Of a stretch of DNA of 64,000 bases, positions 7,718 through 18,447 are shown piece after piece (the stretch's first letter is position 1; each line of letters starts with the position of its first letter). A program made the position numbers and the translations under genes. The notes under the pieces are model-generated. The model ran no database searches. It was given only the letters and a program-made list of their open reading frames with translations, and was not told the DNA's origin. The DNA is from Parvibaculaceae bacterium (lineage in GTDB: Bacteria > Pseudomonadota > Alphaproteobacteria > Parvibaculales > Parvibaculaceae): NCBI GenBank assembly GCA_029209985.1, contig JARGNZ010000007.1:1-64000 (forward strand), given 5' to 3'.

Positions 7718-9175
7718 TTATCGGCGCCAAAAATTCAAACTGAGGACAGATAGAACGGCGATCAATTCTACCCGGCCCAAAATCATCGCCGCCGATATGG
7801 CCCACAAGGCGCCCCCGTGCAACTCGCGCACGCTTTGACCATGCTCAACATTGTTGGTCACCATGTCATAAAGGGGACCCACATTTGTGAGGGCGGCAGC
7901 TGAAGCCACAAGGGAATGAGAGGCATCTACCTCGGTAAGAGAAATCGCGAGGGCCACAACGCCGAGCACGACGATATAGGCAATAAAAAAGGCCCAGACA
8001 GTTTTCATGGTTTGAATGGTAAAGGAACGGCCCCCAAACTGGGTTGGAATGATCCCGCTGGGGTGCGCCAATCTGGCCAGCTCGCGGCTGCTTTGCTTGA
8101 GCAATAAAGCCAGCCGCATGAGTTTTATACCCCCGGCAGTCGACATGGTCGCCCCGCCCAGAAGGGCTAAGGCTGTGATAACCACAGGGGAAACTTCCAC
8201 GCCTTCAAAACCTGCTGGGACAAAGCCGGAGGTCGAGAGCATTGAGGCCGCCATAAAATAGCCACCCGCCAGAGCGCTGGCCCCCTTTATATCCGTTTGA
8301 AGCAGAAACCAGCATGACAGGATGGCTCCGGCGATTAGAAACATCGCCATAAGATAAATGAATTCAGGGTCGCGGCCTGTTTCCTTAATGCCTGCCAACG
8401 CTATTTGCCGGTGCATTGAAAAGCTCATGGCGCCCATCAACATAAAGATGACGATCCAGAATTGAGCAAAGGGGGCGTCATAGGCAGAAAGGCCCGCGTC
8501 GCGCGGGGTAAAGCCACCGGTTGAAAGTGTTGAGAGGGATAAACAAAACGCGTCAAATGCTGGTACACCGCTTGCCCACACAGCGAAAAAACAAGCGGCT
8601 GTTAAGATCGCCATCAAGTTAAAAACTTCGCGTGTTGTGGAGCCAAGCCGATGGAGAGCATTGACGTTTTCGCCGCGTGCCAGCGGGGTTAAACGCAGCC
8701 CAAGGCCCGCAATATTTTGCGGGGCCAGAACGGCAGCAATCGCGACAATGGAAATAACACCGCCCAACCATTGCAAGAGAGCGCGCCATAAAATGATGGA
8801 GCGCGGCACCTCGTCTAAGTGTTCGATGAGCGTAAAGCCGGTGGTTGTGATCCCCGACAGAGCCTCAAAAATCGCATGCCCCCCGTGCGGCAAGGCCAAG
8901 CTTTGTGAGATGGGCCATGCCGCAAAAACGGCAATGACAATCCACATAATAGAAACAAGAAAAAGTTGGTCGGCACTCGACAACGCTTGGCGGGACTCAC
9001 GAAAGAGCAGCACAAGCCCGCCTCCACAAAACGCTGTCAGCATTGCCCCTGTCAAAAACCCCGTCAGTGCCAGACGTTCGTCATTGGCTAAAGCATTGAC
9101 GATCGGCAAGCACATGGCGGCGGCCAAGACGACCAGCAACCAACCCAATGAGTGGAGGATGTTTGTGTATGACAT
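7718..9175 (-). CDS. trkH: Trk-type potassium uptake protein TrkH
   Basis: 485 residues, almost entirely hydrophobic, with about ten to twelve transmembrane helices. The four pore-loop repeats of the Trk/Ktr/HKT superfamily are recognisable by their filter glycines: GITTTGFT near residue 110, LSTGGFTP near residue 220, STSGFVPA near residue 315 and LTNVGPLY near residue 435. TrkH forms the potassium channel subunit and is gated by the TrkA ring encoded immediately upstream (8 bases away). A GGVISIVAIAAVLAP segment near residue 138 matches the conserved helix after the first filter. Confidence 0.95.
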   Translation of the reverse strand: MSYTNILHSLGWLLVVLAAAMCLPIVNALANDERLALTGFLTGAMLTAFCGGGLVLLFRESRQALSSADQLFLVSIMWIVIAVFAAWPISQSLALPHGGHAIFEALSGITTTGFTLIEHLDEVPRSIILWRALLQWLGGVISIVAIAAVLAPQNIAGLGLRLTPLARGENVNALHRLGSTTREVFNLMAILTAACFFAVWASGVPAFDAFCLSLSTLSTGGFTPRDAGLSAYDAPFAQFWIVIFMLMGAMSFSMHRQIALAGIKETGRDPEFIYLMAMFLIAGAILSCWFLLQTDIKGASALAGGYFMAASMLSTSGFVPAGFEGVEVSPVVITALALLGGATMSTAGGIKLMRLALLLKQSSRELARLAHPSGIIPTQFGGRSFTIQTMKTVWAFFIAYIVVLGVVALAISLTEVDASHSLVASAAALTNVGPLYDMVTNNVEHGQSVRELHGGALWAISAAMILGRVELIAVLSVLSLNFWRR

Positions 9176-9183
9176 CCGAGCCC

Positions 9184-10560
9184 TCAGAAAAACTCAAGAC
9201 TGACGCGGAACATTTGTTCAACTTTACGCACCATGTCTGATTGAGCAAAAATAATAACACGATCCCCTTTTGCGATTTCTGTATGCCCGCGCGGCACAAT
9301 AACTTCCTTATCGCGGACAACTGCCCCAATAAGAATGCCGTTTGGCAGATCCACGTCCTTGAGGGGACGCCCCACCAAAGGAGAGGTTTCAAGGGCCTCT
9401 GCTTCGATCACCTCAGCTGCCCCATCATGGACAGATTGCAGGCCCCGAATACGGCCCCGGCGCACATGCCGCAAGACGTGCGAAACCGTGGTCGCACGCG
9501 GATTGAGAAAAGCATCAATGCCAAGGGATTGCATCAAAGGCCCGTAGGTCTGGTTATTAATCAGGCTCAAGGCCCGTTCGGCCCCTTCTCGTTTGGCCAA
9601 AACGCACGTCAAAATATTAGCCTGATCATCGTTGGTGAGGGTGATGATTGTATCTGTGTTTTTAATGCCCGCTTCTTTAAGCAACTCGGGGTTCAGACCA
9701 TCCCCATTGAGCACGATTGTTTTTTTCAATTGGTCAGCTGCAAACACAGCGCGCTTACGGTCACGCTCGATCACTTTCACCCGAACACCGCTCTGGCTTT
9801 TTTCCAGTTCCTTCGCCACATAAAGGCCAATGTTGCCGCCGCCAACAAGGATGACGCGGCTGGCTTCTTTTTCTTGATGCCCAAAGATCGACAGTGTTCT
9901 TTGTACATCCTTTTTTGCCGAGCTAAAATAAACCGCGTCACCGACCATCATATGGTCTTTGCTATTGGGCACAAAAAGTGTGTTGTTGCGTACAATGCCC
10001 ACGACCGTGGTTTTCAAATCTGGGAATAAGTCTGTCAGCTGATACAGCGGCGTATCGATGATGGGACAATCTTCTTCGATGCTCACCCCAACGACCTGTA
10101 CCTGTCCATCGGCAAAATCAATAATCTCAAACGCGCCCGGCACATTAAGGCGCCGCAAAACATTTCGACCCACTTCAAGTTCTGGGGAAATAATCACATC
10201 AATGGGCATGTGGTCGCGGGCAAAAAGATCTTGCCACGTTGGCTTCAAATAGCTTTGCGCACGAATACGGGCAATCTTGGTCGGCACATTAAAGACAGAG
10301 TGGGCGACCTGACAGGCCACCATGTTGACCTCATCATGGAAGGTCACTGCAATCAACATGTCGGCATCTCGTGCGCCCGCGCGGTCAAGCACATCAGGGT
10401 GTGAGCCATGGCCCACAAGCGCGCGAACGTCCAAACTGTCACTGATCGACTGGACAAGGTTTGGTGACCTATCCACGACGGTCACATCGTTTCCTTCAGC
10501 CGCAAGTTGGCGTGCGATACCGAACCCCACTTGGCCAGCCCCGCAAATGATGACTTTCAT
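9184..10560 (-). CDS. trkA: Trk system potassium uptake regulator TrkA
   Basis: 458 residues with two tandem RCK (TrkA-N plus TrkA-C) units, the usual TrkA size. The first Rossmann fold starts with CGAGQVGFGIARQLAAEG, the second near residue 233 with LVGGGNIGLYVAKELE; each is followed by an aspartate or glutamate typical of NAD(H) binding. TrkA is a cytoplasmic ring that gates TrkH in response to nucleotides and second messengers. It lies 62 bases downstream of ntrX; that gap holds a weak GCCG/CGGC hairpin near 10592-10612. Co-transcription with the ntr genes is usual in alphaproteobacteria. Confidence 0.96.
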   Translation of the reverse strand: MKVIICGAGQVGFGIARQLAAEGNDVTVVDRSPNLVQSISDSLDVRALVGHGSHPDVLDRAGARDADMLIAVTFHDEVNMVACQVAHSVFNVPTKIARIRAQSYLKPTWQDLFARDHMPIDVIISPELEVGRNVLRRLNVPGAFEIIDFADGQVQVVGVSIEEDCPIIDTPLYQLTDLFPDLKTTVVGIVRNNTLFVPNSKDHMMVGDAVYFSSAKKDVQRTLSIFGHQEKEASRVILVGGGNIGLYVAKELEKSQSGVRVKVIERDRKRAVFAADQLKKTIVLNGDGLNPELLKEAGIKNTDTIITLTNDDQANILTCVLAKREGAERALSLINNQTYGPLMQSLGIDAFLNPRATTVSHVLRHVRRGRIRGLQSVHDGAAEVIEAEALETSPLVGRPLKDVDLPNGILIGAVVRDKEVIVPRGHTEIAKGDRVIIFAQSDMVRKVEQMFRVSLEFF

Positions 10561-10622
10561 TGTCTTATAGCCTCTAAAATTTCACCAAACATGCCGCATA
10601 AACGGCTCATAGATGCTGCCGG

Positions 10623-12023
10623 TTAACGAGCTGAACTTGCTTCCGCACGCGAGCCAGTGACAACACCGAGCGACTTCAATTTTCTATGCAATGCAGACCG
10701 CTCCATACCAATAAAGGAGGCTGTCCGAGAAATATTTCCGCCAAATCGAGAAATCTGTGCGATCAAATACTCTCTCTCAAACGCTTCTCGTGCTTCGCGC
10801 AGGGGCATTGCCATAATGTGCTCACCGCCAGAATTGCCCATGCTTGTGGGCGATGTTGACCCAACTTCGGACGGCAACATATCAACGGTAATCGGCTTGT
10901 CTGGGTCCGCAGATGACAGGATCATCAACCGCTCCACATTATTGCGCAATTGGCGCACATTGCCGGGCCAATCATGGGCTTGCAAGGCCGCCATCGCTTC
11001 GTCTGAAATGGTGCGGACCGGCAACCCAGAACTGATCGAGAGTTGCTGCATGAAGAAGTCCACCAATTCAGGAATGTCTTCCCGGCGGGATGACAACGCA
11101 GGCACGCAAATTGGCACAACATTGAGACGGTGGAACAGGTCTTCACGGAATTGACCCGCTTCAATTTGGCTTTGCAGATCACGGCTTGATGAGGAGACAA
11201 CGCGCACGTCTACCTTGACCTTTTGATTGCCGCCTACTCTGCTAAAGGTTTGCTCCACCAACACACGCAAAATTTTTGACTGCGTTTCCAGAGGCATATC
11301 GGCCACTTCGTCTAAGAACAAAGTGCCGCCATGGGACTGCTCAAACACACCCACTTTGCGCGGACCATCGTTCCCCTCTTCGGTGCCGAAAAGCTCCTCT
11401 TCCATTCGCTCTGGGGCCATTGTAGCCGCATTCAGCGCCACAAAGGGGGCGCTTTCGCGGCGTGAATTTGCATGAAGCAAACGAGCCACCACTTCTTTGC
11501 CGCTGCCCGAGGGGCCGGTAATTAGAACACGGCTTCCGGTTGGGGCCACCTTATCAATTGCAATGCGCACTTGGCTTAGTGCACTGGAATCGCCAATCAT
11601 TGCTGTGTCGGTTCCGACTTTCAGCCGCAGCTCTTCGTTCTCCCGCTTCAAACGGGCGGCTTCAATTGCACGCTGCACAATCAAGATCAGGCGGTCAGCT
11701 TTGAACGGCTTTTCTACATAGTCGTAGGCGCCTTTGCGAATAGCTGTGACGGCTGTTTCAATGTTGCCGTGTCCACTAATGATCACAATCGGCAGGTCTG
11801 GATATCGTTGTTTCACAACATCCAATATTTCCAGCCCATCTAAGCGACTGCCTTGCAACCAAATATCAAGCACCAATAAACTTGGCATGCGTTCATCGAT
11901 CGCTGCCAACGCCGCATCACTGTCCCCAGCAACCCGTGTTTCGTAGCCTTCGTCAGAAAGTATCCCCGCAATAAGTTCGCGGATATCAACTTCATCATCA
12001 ACAATAAGTACTTCAGACGCCAT
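10623..12023 (-). CDS. ntrX: nitrogen assimilation response regulator NtrX
   Basis: 466 residues: receiver domain with phospho-acceptor Asp53 (LLVLDIW), an AAA+ domain with Walker A GPSGSGK at 170-176 and Walker B TLFLDEVAD at 234-242, and a C-terminal Fis-type helix-turn-helix (NISRTASFIGMERSALHRKL). The surface loop that in sigma-54 activators reads GAFTGA is absent; residues 213-225 carry a shortened GTEEGNDGPRKVG stretch instead. That is characteristic of alphaproteobacterial NtrX, which is thought to act without remodelling sigma-54 holoenzyme. It is the partner of NtrY; its ATG lies inside the end of ntrY (11-base overlap). Confidence 0.95.
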   Translation of the reverse strand: MASEVLIVDDEVDIRELIAGILSDEGYETRVAGDSDAALAAIDERMPSLLVLDIWLQGSRLDGLEILDVVKQRYPDLPIVIISGHGNIETAVTAIRKGAYDYVEKPFKADRLILIVQRAIEAARLKRENEELRLKVGTDTAMIGDSSALSQVRIAIDKVAPTGSRVLITGPSGSGKEVVARLLHANSRRESAPFVALNAATMAPERMEEELFGTEEGNDGPRKVGVFEQSHGGTLFLDEVADMPLETQSKILRVLVEQTFSRVGGNQKVKVDVRVVSSSSRDLQSQIEAGQFREDLFHRLNVVPICVPALSSRREDIPELVDFFMQQLSISSGLPVRTISDEAMAALQAHDWPGNVRQLRNNVERLMILSSADPDKPITVDMLPSEVGSTSPTSMGNSGGEHIMAMPLREAREAFEREYLIAQISRFGGNISRTASFIGMERSALHRKLKSLGVVTGSRAEASSAR

Positions 12024-14394
12024 GTGCCGCCTCTTTCCCCTTCAGTTGTTCGCCGAATACATCCCCAATTTGTGCATTTGACGCGTTCTGTGTCCCAGTG
12101 CCGGTGGTGGTTTCCGCGATTTTATGCGGAAACACCAATTTAATAGAGGCACCTGTTTCCCAACCGTCTTCTTTGGCTGCATCGTGCAGCTCCAAACGGC
12201 CGTGATGGTCTTCCATAATTTTCTGTACAATAGCCAAACCCAACCCTGTACCCTTTGTTCGTGTGGTCATATAGGGCTCCGTCAGGCGAAGCCGGCCCGT
12301 TTCAGGCAAGCCACATCCAGAATCAGTTACGCAAATTTCAAACGTGTCGTCATGGTCTCGCAAAACCACCTCGATACGTCCAATCTTTTTCGCCGGTTCA
12401 TGGTTTGAATGTGTTCCCTCTGCCTCTTCGGCTTCATGCCCCCTTACCGCCTCGGCAGCATTTTTCAGTATATTCGTGAGCGCTTGGCTCAACAAATGAC
12501 TGTCGCATTGTACAGGCGGCAAGCTGTCTGGCAGATGAATGGCATACTCGATCTCAGGGTGCGCCACACGTTGCAAGAAAACGGCTTGGCGTAAAATTTC
12601 AATCACGTCCGTATCCTTGATGGCAGCCGTGGGCATACGCGCAAATGAAGAAAACTCATCAACCATCCGGCCAATGTCGCCAACTTGCCGAATGATGGTC
12701 TCAGTGCATTGTGCAAAAACAGCCGGGTCTGATGAAATTTCTTTGCGGTATTTTCGGTTAAGGCGTTCCGCTGACAGTTGGATCGGGGTCAGTGGGTTTT
12801 TAATCTCATGGGCAATGCGTTGGGCCACGTCTGCCCACGCTGCATTGCGCTGGGCGGAGACTAATTCCGTAATATCATCGAAAGTCAGAACATACCCTTG
12901 ATTGCCTTCTTGGGAATGCTTGCCCGTCACACGCACGTTCAAGGTGCGTTCTGAACCGTCCACGTGCAACGCCACTTGCGCTTGGCCCCTGTTGAGAGGG
13001 TGCTCCATTGCGTCATACACAACCCCAGACATTTCTGGAATAATATCCGTAATCAATTCACCGTTCGTGGTTTCTGCATCGCGGCCTAAAAACTTCAAGC
13101 TGGCGCGGTTCGTGTGGTCAATCCGTCCTGTACGGTCCAGGCCAATTACCCCCGCGCTCACCCCCGCCAACACAGCTTCGGTAAACCGTCGGCGGTCATC
13201 AATTTGCTCATTGGCTTCAACCAAGTCTGAGCGTTGAGACTCCAATTGTTTGGTCATGCGGTTAAAGGCACGCGACAACAAATCGATTTCATCATCTTCA
13301 CCTGCACGGTCCACCCGCACGCGGGCGGTCAAATCCCCCACACTCACCTTTTCGGCAGCATCCATTAAGTTGCCGATGGGCGTGACGATCCGATTGGCAA
13401 CCCACAAGCCAATCCAAATGGCCGCGAAGACCACCACCAACGCCAGCACAATATACATGACCATGAAAGTCAGTTGTGCTTGCGAGCGTTGATCGCGCAA
13501 CACCTTAAAGCGCTGCGTGATTTCATTGGCATTTTGTACGTGAGAGAGAACGCGCGGATCCACAAACCGAGAGATAAAGAGGTACGCGTCTGGAAACGCG
13601 TCCAGCTTTACCAGTGCTTTCACTTGGTTGGATTCAATGTCGGTGTAAAGTGCTGCGGTTTCACCTGCTGCGACCTTTGCCATCACCGCTTCGGATGGCA
13701 TCCGTTGGCTTGGCATTAGGTTGGCGCTAGAGCGGCTTAGAATGGCCCCTTTGCGATTGATGATATAGGCGTCATTCAGCGAGCGCACGCCCACTTGAGC
13801 TTCAACAAACTTTTTGAATTTCTCCGGGTTATTTGCATAGAGGGCGCTTTGACCGTTGAGGTCTGATTTCATCAATTGAAGGTCGTTGTTGAGCACCATG
13901 CGGTGCTCATTCAAATAGGCACCCGCCACCTTATTGGTATTGTTGACGAGCAGTTGAACTTGATGCCCAAAAACTTTCTCTAGGCCCCCTTCAAGTACGA
14001 TTGAGGCGTAAATGGCCACGATGATGGCGGGACCGCCAGCAATCACAGTAAACAACGTCACCATGCGTCCGTGAAGTTTTGCCCCGGCATTCCCTCTTCT
14101 GGTGGCCAAATAAATTTTGACGAAACGCCAAATCACCAGTCCCAGCAACACTGTAAAAACAGCAAGGTTGACCACCAGCAAGACGCCCAGTTCGGAGCGT
14201 TCTGGCTGGGCAACCAATGTGCCGGTAAGGGCCATAAAGGTGTAGGCACCCAAAAAGACAGCAACAATGACAATGCCGACCGAAAAAGTCGCTGCCACGC
14301 CACGCATTTGGGAACCCCGAACAAGGCCATGCCAGAAGTTTGTCAGCGTGTTGCTGAGCTGCACCACCATTCCCCCTGTACCCGTCTGCGCCAT
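12013..14394 (-). CDS. ntrY: nitrogen regulation sensor histidine kinase NtrY
   Basis: 793 residues from the ATG at 14394, preceded by GAGGGG; a GTG at 14511 would add 39 residues without family character. Order: three N-terminal membrane helices (about residues 30-135), a long extracytoplasmic sensor region, a fourth helix near residue 315, a HAMP domain (NRIVTPIGNLMDAAEKVSVGDL), a PAS domain, the phospho-acceptor H box [20 protein letters not shown], then N, G1 (DSGCGLPE) and G2 (GTGLGLAI) boxes of the ATPase domain. NtrY phosphorylates NtrX and is linked to nitrogen, redox and envelope responses in alphaproteobacteria. The stop overlaps the ntrX start, so the two are translationally coupled. 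Confidence 0.95.
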   Translation of the reverse strand: MAQTGTGGMVVQLSNTLTNFWHGLVRGSQMRGVAATFSVGIVIVAVFLGAYTFMALTGTLVAQPERSELGVLLVVNLAVFTVLLGLVIWRFVKIYLATRRGNAGAKLHGRMVTLFTVIAGGPAIIVAIYASIVLEGGLEKVFGHQVQLLVNNTNKVAGAYLNEHRMVLNNDLQLMKSDLNGQSALYANNPEKFKKFVEAQVGVRSLNDAYIINRKGAILSRSSANLMPSQRMPSEAVMAKVAAGETAALYTDIESNQVKALVKLDAFPDAYLFISRFVDPRVLSHVQNANEITQRFKVLRDQRSQAQLTFMVMYIVLALVVVFAAIWIGLWVANRIVTPIGNLMDAAEKVSVGDLTARVRVDRAGEDDEIDLLSRAFNRMTKQLESQRSDLVEANEQIDDRRRFTEAVLAGVSAGVIGLDRTGRIDHTNRASLKFLGRDAETTNGELITDIIPEMSGVVYDAMEHPLNRGQAQVALHVDGSERTLNVRVTGKHSQEGNQGYVLTFDDITELVSAQRNAAWADVAQRIAHEIKNPLTPIQLSAERLNRKYRKEISSDPAVFAQCTETIIRQVGDIGRMVDEFSSFARMPTAAIKDTDVIEILRQAVFLQRVAHPEIEYAIHLPDSLPPVQCDSHLLSQALTNILKNAAEAVRGHEAEEAEGTHSNHEPAKKIGRIEVVLRDHDDTFEICVTDSGCGLPETGRLRLTEPYMTTRTKGTGLGLAIVQKIMEDHHGRLELHDAAKEDGWETGASIKLVFPHKIAETTTGTGTQNASNAQIGDVFGEQLKGKEAAHGV

Positions 14395-14618
14395 AAACTG
14401 CCCCTCAGCCGTTTCGGCAACTGAATAAAACCAGTGTTTTATTGTATCTACAAGGCAACGAAAGCCTCTAACCTCGACATACTGGCGGTTTTTGCGCGGC
14501 GTTTCAACCACATTGTTGCAGGTTTACATCACCTTTGGCAGATGGTTAAAAGCTGCACTATCTAGCTGATTTTGCTAGACATTCTGCGCCTGCGTCCGAA
14601 CACCGCCCGTGCGCAAAC

Positions 14619-16058
14619 CTACAAGCCTCGCACAACTTGGATTTCCAGTTCGCGAATCTTTTTGCGCAACGTGTTTCGGTTGATGCCCAGCATATGGGCA
14701 GCCTTAATTTGATTGCCCCGAGTGGCCGTCAAAGACAGGGTCAACAGCGGGCGCTCCAACTCGCGCAATACACGGTCGTATAAGCCGGGACGTGGCAGGT
14801 CTTCGCCAGCTTGGGCAAACATCTTGCCCAAAATACGCTCCACAGCCCCTTCCAAACTTTCGTCTACATTGATTTCACTTGGGACACTGACGGGGTCTGG
14901 CTCGGTCAGCTCGCTTTGAATAACGCTGCCAGAAATGAGGTCCTCGGTGTAAAGGGCAGCCAAGCGGTGAACAAGGTTCTCCAACTCGCGCACGTTACCG
15001 GGCCATCTATACTTCTTCAGCAATTCCATGCCTTCTGTATCGATCATCTTCACCGGCAGGCCGTCGGCTTCTGCAAGCTTTAGAAAGTGATGGATCAGGT
15101 CTGGCACATCTTCCGAGCGTTCGCGCAAAGGAGGCAAACGTAGTGGCACAACATTTAGGCGATAAAAGAGGTCTTCACGGAACAAGCCTTGGTTGATCAA
15201 CTGGCGCAAATCACGGTTCGTTGCGGCGACAATCCGCACGTCCGTTTTTATGGGACTGCGCCCTCCGACGGTTGTGTATTCGCCTTGCTGCAATACCCGC
15301 AAAAGCCGGGTCTGTGCCTCCATCGGCATGTCGCCGATTTCATCTAAAAAGAGTGTCCCGCCTTCGGCTTGCTCAAACCGTCCGGTTGATTTTTGACTGG
15401 CCCCGGTGAACGAACCCTTCTCGTGGCCGAACAATTCACTCTCGATCAGCTCTCTGGGAATGGCCGCCATGTTGATCGCCACAAAGGGGCCACGTCGGCG
15501 CTTGCCGTAATCATGCAAAGCGCGAGCGACAAGTTCCTTACCCGTTCCAGATTCCCCATTGATCATCACCGTTAAGTCGGTTTGCATGAGGCGGGCAATG
15601 ACCCGGTAAATTTCTTGCATCGCCGGTGAGCGGCCAACCAGAGGAATGTTTTCCTCCTCGGCCGTCATGGGGCGCGCTTTTGAGGCTTCTTTGGGCTGCG
15701 CTAAGGCGCGTTCGACCACGCCAATAAGTTCATTCAGATCGAAGGGCTTGGGTAAATATTCGTAGGCCCCCCGTTCTGCTGCAGTGATCGCCGTCATCAG
15801 GGTGTTTTGCGCACTCATGACAATAATGGGAACATCGGGCCGCAGTCGTTTGATGCGCGGAATAAGATCAAAGGCATTCCCGTCGGGCATCATCACGTCT
15901 GTGATAATCAAGTCACCGTCCCCTTGGCTGCTCCAGCGCCACAGGGTTGCAACATTGCTGGTTGTGCGCACCTCATATCCCACTCGACCCAACGCTTGGC
16001 TAAGAACCGTACGAATAGCGGTGTCATCATCAGCAATTAAAATTGTTCCGGTCGGCAT
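14619..16058 (-). CDS. ntrC: nitrogen regulation response regulator NtrC
   Basis: 479 residues from the ATG at 16058, which has a strong AAGGAG eight bases upstream; the in-frame opening at 16094 is rejected. Receiver domain with Asp54 ([10 protein letters not shown]), AAA+ domain with Walker A GESGTGK (168-174), a GSFTGA version of the sigma-54 contact loop (215-220) and Walker [10 protein letters not shown], then a C-terminal Fis-type DNA-binding domain ([20 protein letters not shown]). NtrC-P activates sigma-54 promoters of nitrogen assimilation genes. The intact loop contrasts with that of NtrX encoded next to it. It starts 51 bases after ntrB ends. Confidence 0.96.
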   Translation of the reverse strand: MPTGTILIADDDTAIRTVLSQALGRVGYEVRTTSNVATLWRWSSQGDGDLIITDVMMPDGNAFDLIPRIKRLRPDVPIIVMSAQNTLMTAITAAERGAYEYLPKPFDLNELIGVVERALAQPKEASKARPMTAEEENIPLVGRSPAMQEIYRVIARLMQTDLTVMINGESGTGKELVARALHDYGKRRRGPFVAINMAAIPRELIESELFGHEKGSFTGASQKSTGRFEQAEGGTLFLDEIGDMPMEAQTRLLRVLQQGEYTTVGGRSPIKTDVRIVAATNRDLRQLINQGLFREDLFYRLNVVPLRLPPLRERSEDVPDLIHHFLKLAEADGLPVKMIDTEGMELLKKYRWPGNVRELENLVHRLAALYTEDLISGSVIQSELTEPDPVSVPSEINVDESLEGAVERILGKMFAQAGEDLPRPGLYDRVLRELERPLLTLSLTATRGNQIKAAHMLGINRNTLRKKIRELEIQVVRGL

Positions 16059-16109
16059 GTTCAAAACTCCTTGATTGCTGAGCAACGCAATCAATTGGAA
16101 AATCTACGA

Positions 16110-17237
16110 CTAAAGTATGTCAGGCGATGGGGTGCTCTCATCCAATGACTTGTCTATGGCCTGCATGGGCATGAGAACTCTAAAGATGGTACGGCGCGGT
16201 TGGCTTTCGCATTCAATGATGCCGCCGTGGTCGCGCACAACCTTGGCGACGAGCGCAAGGCCCAAACCACTGCCGGACGCCTTTGTGGTGACAAAGGGAT
16301 CAAAGAGGTAAGGCAGCAAATCAGCCGGAACGCCAGGGCCATTATCAATCACGCAAATTTCGAGCGGCAAACCCACGCGATCCCGGCTCCCCGGCACAGA
16401 AAGCCTTACGCCGGGGCGATAGGCTGTGGTGAGGATAATCTCCCCTTCCTTCTTGTCGCCAACGGCTTCAGCTGCATTTTTAACCAAGTTCAAAAACACT
16501 TGAATGAGTTGATCATTATCACCGAGCACGGCGGGCAAGGACGGGTCATATTCTTCTATAATTTTGAGATGGCTGGCAAAGCCTGACTCTGCCAGTTTTT
16601 TTACATGTCCCAGCACTGAGTGAATGTTGACTGGTTTTCGCGGCACCGGGCGTTCATCGGAAAAGACTTCCATGCGATTGACCAGATTGCGGATACGGTC
16701 GACTTCATCAACAATCAGCGTGGTCAAACTTTTGTCTTCTGCGCTTGCCCCAAGCTCTAACAATTGCGCTGCCCCTCGAATGCCAGACAGGGGGTTTTTA
16801 ATTTCATGGGCCAGCACTGCCGCCATCCCCACGACAGAGCGGGCAGCGCCGCGTGAGCTTAATTGGCGGTCCATTTTTTGGGCCATTGTACGTTCTTGCA
16901 AAAGCACCAGCGCGTGGTGTTGATCGTCCTCGACCAACGTCACCTGCACATCGACGGAGCGTTCGCCAAAACGTGGGGAGGCAAGTTCCACATCATATTC
17001 ATTGACCGATGCTCCGGCATTAAAGACCTGCTCGATCAACGTCACCAAGGGAGAGTTGATGCTCAATATGTCGCCGAGCGGATGGCGTTGCAGCACGTTT
17101 GCACTGACAGCGAAAAACTGCTCTGCGGCATCATTGGAAAAGACAAGGCGTAGGTCGCGCCCCAACACCAACACCGGGTGGGGAATGGTATTGAGGATAT
17201 CGTGCGCGTCTGGGCCTGATGATCTGCTCGTGCTCAT
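16110..17237 (-). CDS. ntrB: nitrogen regulation sensor histidine kinase/phosphatase NtrB
   Basis: 375 residues, soluble, with an N-terminal PAS domain (about 12-115), the dimerisation H box [15 protein letters not shown] with His144, and an ATPase domain with N box ([10 protein letters not shown]), G1 ([10 protein letters not shown]) and G2 ([11 protein letters not shown]). NtrB phosphorylates or dephosphorylates NtrC according to PII protein and glutamine status. Its start overlaps the dusB stop by four bases, the classical nifR3-ntrB-ntrC arrangement. No membrane segment is present. Confidence 0.95.
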   Translation of the reverse strand: MSTSRSSGPDAHDILNTIPHPVLVLGRDLRLVFSNDAAEQFFAVSANVLQRHPLGDILSINSPLVTLIEQVFNAGASVNEYDVELASPRFGERSVDVQVTLVEDDQHHALVLLQERTMAQKMDRQLSSRGAARSVVGMAAVLAHEIKNPLSGIRGAAQLLELGASAEDKSLTTLIVDEVDRIRNLVNRMEVFSDERPVPRKPVNIHSVLGHVKKLAESGFASHLKIIEEYDPSLPAVLGDNDQLIQVFLNLVKNAAEAVGDKKEGEIILTTAYRPGVRLSVPGSRDRVGLPLEICVIDNGPGVPADLLPYLFDPFVTTKASGSGLGLALVAKVVRDHGGIIECESQPRRTIFRVLMPMQAIDKSLDESTPSPDIL

Positions 17238-18277
17238 GCGGCCACTTCCCCTTCTGCGATTTGGCTGACAAATGTTCCTTCGGCCAATTCTTCGTAAAAC
17301 CGCGCAAGGTCATCCATTACCTTTTGGGTGTTCCAGGATGGCATGATGTCACCCTTGAAAGCTTTGAGGCCTGCGCTCCCCTGAATGCCCGCTTGGGCAG
17401 CAGCGGCTTCAATATACCAGCCAAGGTGCTTGCGCACGATGCGAATGCCAAGGTGCTCGCCGTAGTGATCCAGTGCTTCTTTGTAGTGCCAGAGAGCGGT
17501 TTCGGCCTGCACCTCAAATGGCACCTCTGTCGGTGCGGTGCCATCTTCTAACCATTGCCCAAGTTGACCGAGAAACCACGGACGGCCATTGGCCCCGCGC
17601 CCGACCATCACCGCATCAGCCCCGGATTGTGCAAGGCATTTATCTGCGTCTTCGATTGAACAAATGTCGCCGTTGGCCACAACAGGCAGGCTGGTCACAT
17701 CAACAACGTCTTTGATCGCCGCCCAGTCTGCGGTGCCTTTATAAAACTGACAGCGGGTGCGCCCGTGCACGGTCAACAATTGAACGCCCGCAGCTTGCGC
17801 ACGCTGGGCTAGCTCCGGCGCATTGCGTGTTGCGTCATCCCACCCTAACCGCATTTTGAGGGTTACGGGTACGCTGGCCGCCTCCACAGTTGCGCGGATC
17901 AATTTTTCTGCATGGTCCAAGTCGCGCATCAAGGCAGAGCCGGACATGCCCGTGGTCACTTGGCGTGCGGGACAGCCCATATTAATATCGATGATGTCAG
18001 CGCCCGCGTCTTCTGCCAACCGCGCGCCCTCGGCCATCCACTCTGGTTCGCGGCCTGCAAGCTGCACCACAAGCGGGCTGAGCAAGCCACTTCCCGCAGC
18101 GCGGCGCACCACGTCGGGACGGGCGCGCACCAGTTCTTCGCTGGCCACCATTTCAGACACCACAAGACCGCAACCCATGCGGTCGGCCACTTGTCGGCAG
18201 GGCAAATCAGTCACGCCTGACATGGGGGCTAGAATGACTTTATTTTTAAGTTCGTGGCGGCCAATAGAGATGGTCAT
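17234..18277 (-). CDS. dusB: tRNA-dihydrouridine synthase DusB (NifR3)
   Basis: 347 residues of an FMN-dependent TIM-barrel enzyme that reduces uridine to dihydrouridine in the tRNA D-loop. The start [14 protein letters not shown], the catalytic segment [11 protein letters not shown] with Cys102, the RLGWDD and TVHGRTR segments near residues 142-172 and the FMN phosphate-binding [12 protein letters not shown] near residue 222 are all present. As nifR3 it is the first gene of the ntr operon in alphaproteobacteria. The upstream 170 bases are shared with the divergent ispDF gene; no convincing sigma-54 element was found there. Confidence 0.96.
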   Translation of the reverse strand: MTISIGRHELKNKVILAPMSGVTDLPCRQVADRMGCGLVVSEMVASEELVRARPDVVRRAAGSGLLSPLVVQLAGREPEWMAEGARLAEDAGADIIDINMGCPARQVTTGMSGSALMRDLDHAEKLIRATVEAASVPVTLKMRLGWDDATRNAPELAQRAQAAGVQLLTVHGRTRCQFYKGTADWAAIKDVVDVTSLPVVANGDICSIEDADKCLAQSGADAVMVGRGANGRPWFLGQLGQWLEDGTAPTEVPFEVQAETALWHYKEALDHYGEHLGIRIVRKHLGWYIEAAAAQAGIQGSAGLKAFKGDIMPSWNTQKVMDDLARFYEELAEGTFVSQIAEGEVAA

Positions 18278-18447
18278 TTTTTGAGCAATCCAATTTCATG
18301 CCTATTCGTTAGGCAAACTTACGGCAGGATTGACATTCATACAACAAATTTTCTTCAAAAAACGCAAAGTACCGCCCCTTTTTGAGAATTTTGGCAATTT
18401 TTCACTTTCAGCTTGCTCGCAGCGTCGTCTTGGGCGACATCAGAGTT

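Noticed and set aside
18278-18447. sigma-54 promoter for the dusB-ntr genes
   Set aside because: No GG/GC pair with the required 10-base spacing was found. TTGACA at 18330-18335 has no good -10 partner.
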